Origin: Hymenopellis radicata
Taxonomy: Eukaryota; Basidiomycota; Agaricomycetes; Agaricales; Physalacriaceae
DNA: 64,000 bases
Direction of reading: 5' to 3'
Assembly: GCA_015501595.1 (NCBI GenBank)
Contig: JADNRX010000121.1
Coordinates: 1-64,000, forward strand
Position numbers and translations under genes: made by a program
Notes under the pieces: generated by a model
What the model was told of the DNA's origin: nothing
The model's input: the letters and a program-made list of their open reading frames with translations, nothing else
Databases searched by the model: none
Part shown: in pieces, positions 61,601-64,000 of the stretch
Layout: each line of letters opens with the position of its first letter
How positions within the stretch are numbered: the first letter of the stretch is position 1

Positions 61601-64000
61601 GTACAGGGAAAGATAAATGCAGCAACAAAGCGCAAAGTTCTTCGCAGTCTCGGTGTATTGATCAAGTTGGTCGGCTCCAGAATTATTTCTTCTGCACCGC
61701 AGGTGCGTGTTGAAAAATATGAGTGTCTATTAACTAAGGACGAGTTTAGATTATGGCGACGCTGCAAACGAACGTCACTGTTGAGGGAGTATCAGGCGTC
61801 ACGCTGGAGGTTTGGAATGATTTCTTGCGCGCGCTAGAGCCCGAAGAGTCGCCCGCCTACTTCGGGACTACCAGTGCCACGTTGATTTACCTCTGGCCGT
61901 CCTTCTCTGCTCCCCTCCGGGAAGCGGCCATGAGTCCCTTGGACTATATGATCAACAAGGTTGGCCGAAATGTGCAGGGCGCTCTCAACGACGTCGTCGA
62001 TTTCTCCCATATACCCGATCTGGAGAAGCTATACAACCAACTTCAACGGCGACGTGGGGAACGTCCTCCGGAGATGGTACTCAACAATATTCTGCAAAGG
62101 GTTGAATCACCAAACTATGTGATGGCGAGCCAAAGTCTTGTAGACCTGAAGACCTTCATGTTGAACCACAAGGTTTTCATGTATGGCTTGACATCGGGGG
62201 ATACCTTCAATCCACTGGTGGGAAAGATCTTGGTGGTGCTGTTTTCGTCGTCCTCGAGGGACGGCGATGGTGCAGAACCGTTGCGCCTGCTCGCATTCGA
62301 GTGCTTTGGCATATTAGGAGCCGTCGATCCTGATCGAACATATATTCCAACCACCGAGATTCAAACAGTTCTCCTGACGAATTTCGCAGACGAGGAGGAA
62401 TCGATTACTTTCGCTGTGCGTCTCATCGAAAAGCTTCTGGTGGACGCATTTCGGTCAACAAGTGACACTAAATACCAGGGTTATTTGGCATACGGTATCC
62501 AAGAGCTGCTGAAGTTCTGCGCGTTCACGCCATCTCTCGTGCTCGGGAACGGGTCTGCGTCTTTGAAAGTTCGCAAGAGGTGGAAAGAGCTACCTCAGCA
62601 CATTCATGAAACCGTCACGCCGTTTTTGGGTGCCCGATTCACCGTCAAGACTCCCCAGCCACCGCACACAACTCATCCTCTGTACCCTGACAAGTCAACG
62701 TATCGCGATTGGATTCAATTATGGACAACGTATCTCATATCTCAAGTCAAGAACGCAACAGCCAAGAAGATATTTTCTGTCTTGCAACCCGCCGTACACA
62801 ATAGTGACGTTGTCGTCGCCCATCATTTGCTTCCCCATCTTGTACTCCACAACCTTATTTCCGGGGATGACCAGGTCGTAGAAAACATACGCGTGGAACT
62901 CATTGTGGTGTTGGAAGATCAAGTCAATCCTCACTCATCCTCGTCATCGGACAAACGGTTGTTGAGCGCTCAAGTTTGTGACATTCTGTTCGAAGCTCAA
63001 TTTACTGAACTCTTCATTCTCTTCCGTAGGTTGTGTTTATGCTTCTTGATCATCTGAACAAATGGGTTCGTAAGATCCGACAAGAGCTCTCCAAGAGGAG
63101 CGAGGGGAGCCGCAAGGGGGGCAACAACGATACGCTTGTGCGGGTGGACTCCATCCTCAGCAGCATAAATCAAGACCTGATGGCGCAGGCGGCTTACCAA
63201 AGCAAATCCTACGCTCGTGCGCTCATGAACTTTGAGCGACAGGTGGACACCCTGAAGAAGACCTCAGGCAACCGTGCTCGTCTAGCGGCTTCGTATGATC
63301 GCCTACATGAGATGTATGCACAATTGGACGAGCCGGATGGGATGGAAGGTGTCTCAGCAATGATTCTGTCCCCCTCTCTTGAGCATCAGATCCGTCAGCA
63401 TGAGAGTTTAGGGCGGTGGACTTCTGCTCAGAGCTGCTGGGAGGTGCGTCTCCAGGAATCGCCAGACAACCTCGAGTATCATCTTGGTTTGTTACGATGT
63501 CTGCGGAATCTGGGACATTACGGTACGCGTCCGGGTTTCGTTGTTATCAAAACTTGACAGTATTCCCTCAGACACGCTGGCAACCCACGTTCGTGGCGTC
63601 TTGACGCGGCATCCTTTGTGGAGCTCTGCCCTTGCAGGCTTCCAAGTGGAAAGCGCTTGGATGGTCAGTGCCTGGGACGACGTGCAGAAGATCGTCGCCG
63701 AGCACGATGACAGTCAAGACCCTGAGTTAGTTATCGCTCGCGTTCTTTTAGCTGTGCGCGGTGGCGACGAAAGTGCTGTTAGACAAACGTTGTCGGCAGC
63801 TCGTTTAGCTCTTGGAGCGCCCATCGTGACTGGCGGCGGAGGATATAGAAGATCATATCACAGTGTTCTGAACTTGCACGTTACGCACGAGCTTGAAGCT
63901 ATTCACAACGCAATGCTAGGTCTTAGGCAACCGCAATCACAGACACAGAAGCGCCGAGAGTTGTCCAAGTTCTCCGATTTCCTTCAAGGTCGACTAGAAG
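58661..64000 (+). CDS. ATR/MEC1/Rad3 checkpoint kinase, N-terminal and FAT part (runs off window)
   Basis: DNA-damage checkpoint PIKK. It starts MTTTNQGDSQSGWDQSVINE at 58661. The visible ~1600 residues are helical HEAT-type repeats over many short introns. The UME region reads FLAPYMLVLMSYLNDMLQAV, KRKVLRSLGVLIKLVGSRII and APQ then IMATLQTN. The intermediate ALNDVVDFSHIPDLEKLYNQL, and the FAT-like SLEHQIRQHESLGRWTSAQSCWEVRL with LRCLRNLGHY, fit ATR. The kinase domain lies beyond 64000. ATR is preferred over ATM/TOR because of the UME domain and the overall pattern; the assignment depends on family resemblance. Confidence 0.82.

Overview
The window is nuclear DNA of a filamentous basidiomycete, most likely an Agaricomycete. 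Genes are split by many 45-60 nt GT-AG introns and packed on both strands with short spacers. Several families are typical of mushrooms: a secreted 'glycopeptide' protein, a Pleurotus POIA1-type peptidase inhibitor, a tandem SET pair and an F-box protein with a leucine-rich middle. There are no rRNA, CRISPR, transposon or viral features that I can support. All exon models were read by eye from splice signals and family motifs.

Layout. 0.6-9.2 kb, all minus strand: a membrane-anchored GH5 exo-beta-1,3-glucanase, a large disordered conserved protein and a glycopeptide-family secreted protein. 9.4-12.2 kb minus: an amidohydrolase with a membrane anchor. 12.5-14.7 kb plus: a putative mitochondrial SF1 helicase fused to a RecB-type nuclease. 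14.7-18.8 kb minus: an AlkA/Mag-type DNA glycosylase and an MFS sugar transporter. 19.6-25.8 kb: a 76-residue I9 inhibitor in five tiny exons (+), an SSU1-type sulfite pump (-), an unknown protein (+) and an ETHE1-like persulfide dioxygenase (+). 25.9-33.9 kb: PI4K type II (+), CUS2/HTATSF1-type splicing factor (-), a small unknown (-), a UPF0643 protein (+), mitochondrial ribosomal protein bL31m (+) and SDHAF2 (+). 34.6-43.1 kb: an unknown (-), an amino acid permease (+), CDK1 (-), GPN1 GTPase (-) and an isochorismatase-fold hydrolase (+). 43.6-48.9 kb plus: a multipass membrane protein, a degenerate tail copy of the isochorismatase gene and two tandem SET-domain genes. 50-64 kb plus: an F-box protein, the arginine-pathway carbamoyl-phosphate synthase small subunit preceded by an arginine attenuator-type uORF, a BSD-domain protein, a CDC1/TED1 metallophosphoesterase and the 5' part of an ATR/MEC1 kinase that runs off the end.

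Functional themes. Many products are mitochondrial (bL31m, SDHAF2, CPA1, ETHE1-like, and by its N-terminus the helicase-nuclease). Two neighbours act on sulfite (production by the ETHE1-like enzyme, export by SSU1). DNA-damage factors recur (glycosylase, ATR, helicase-nuclease).

Data caveat. Many otherwise intact genes, including essential CDK1, show single-base frame breaks, often at short homopolymers and mostly as one missing base. I read these as consensus sequencing errors, not gene decay. Coordinates are gene spans; exon joins are given where I could place them.
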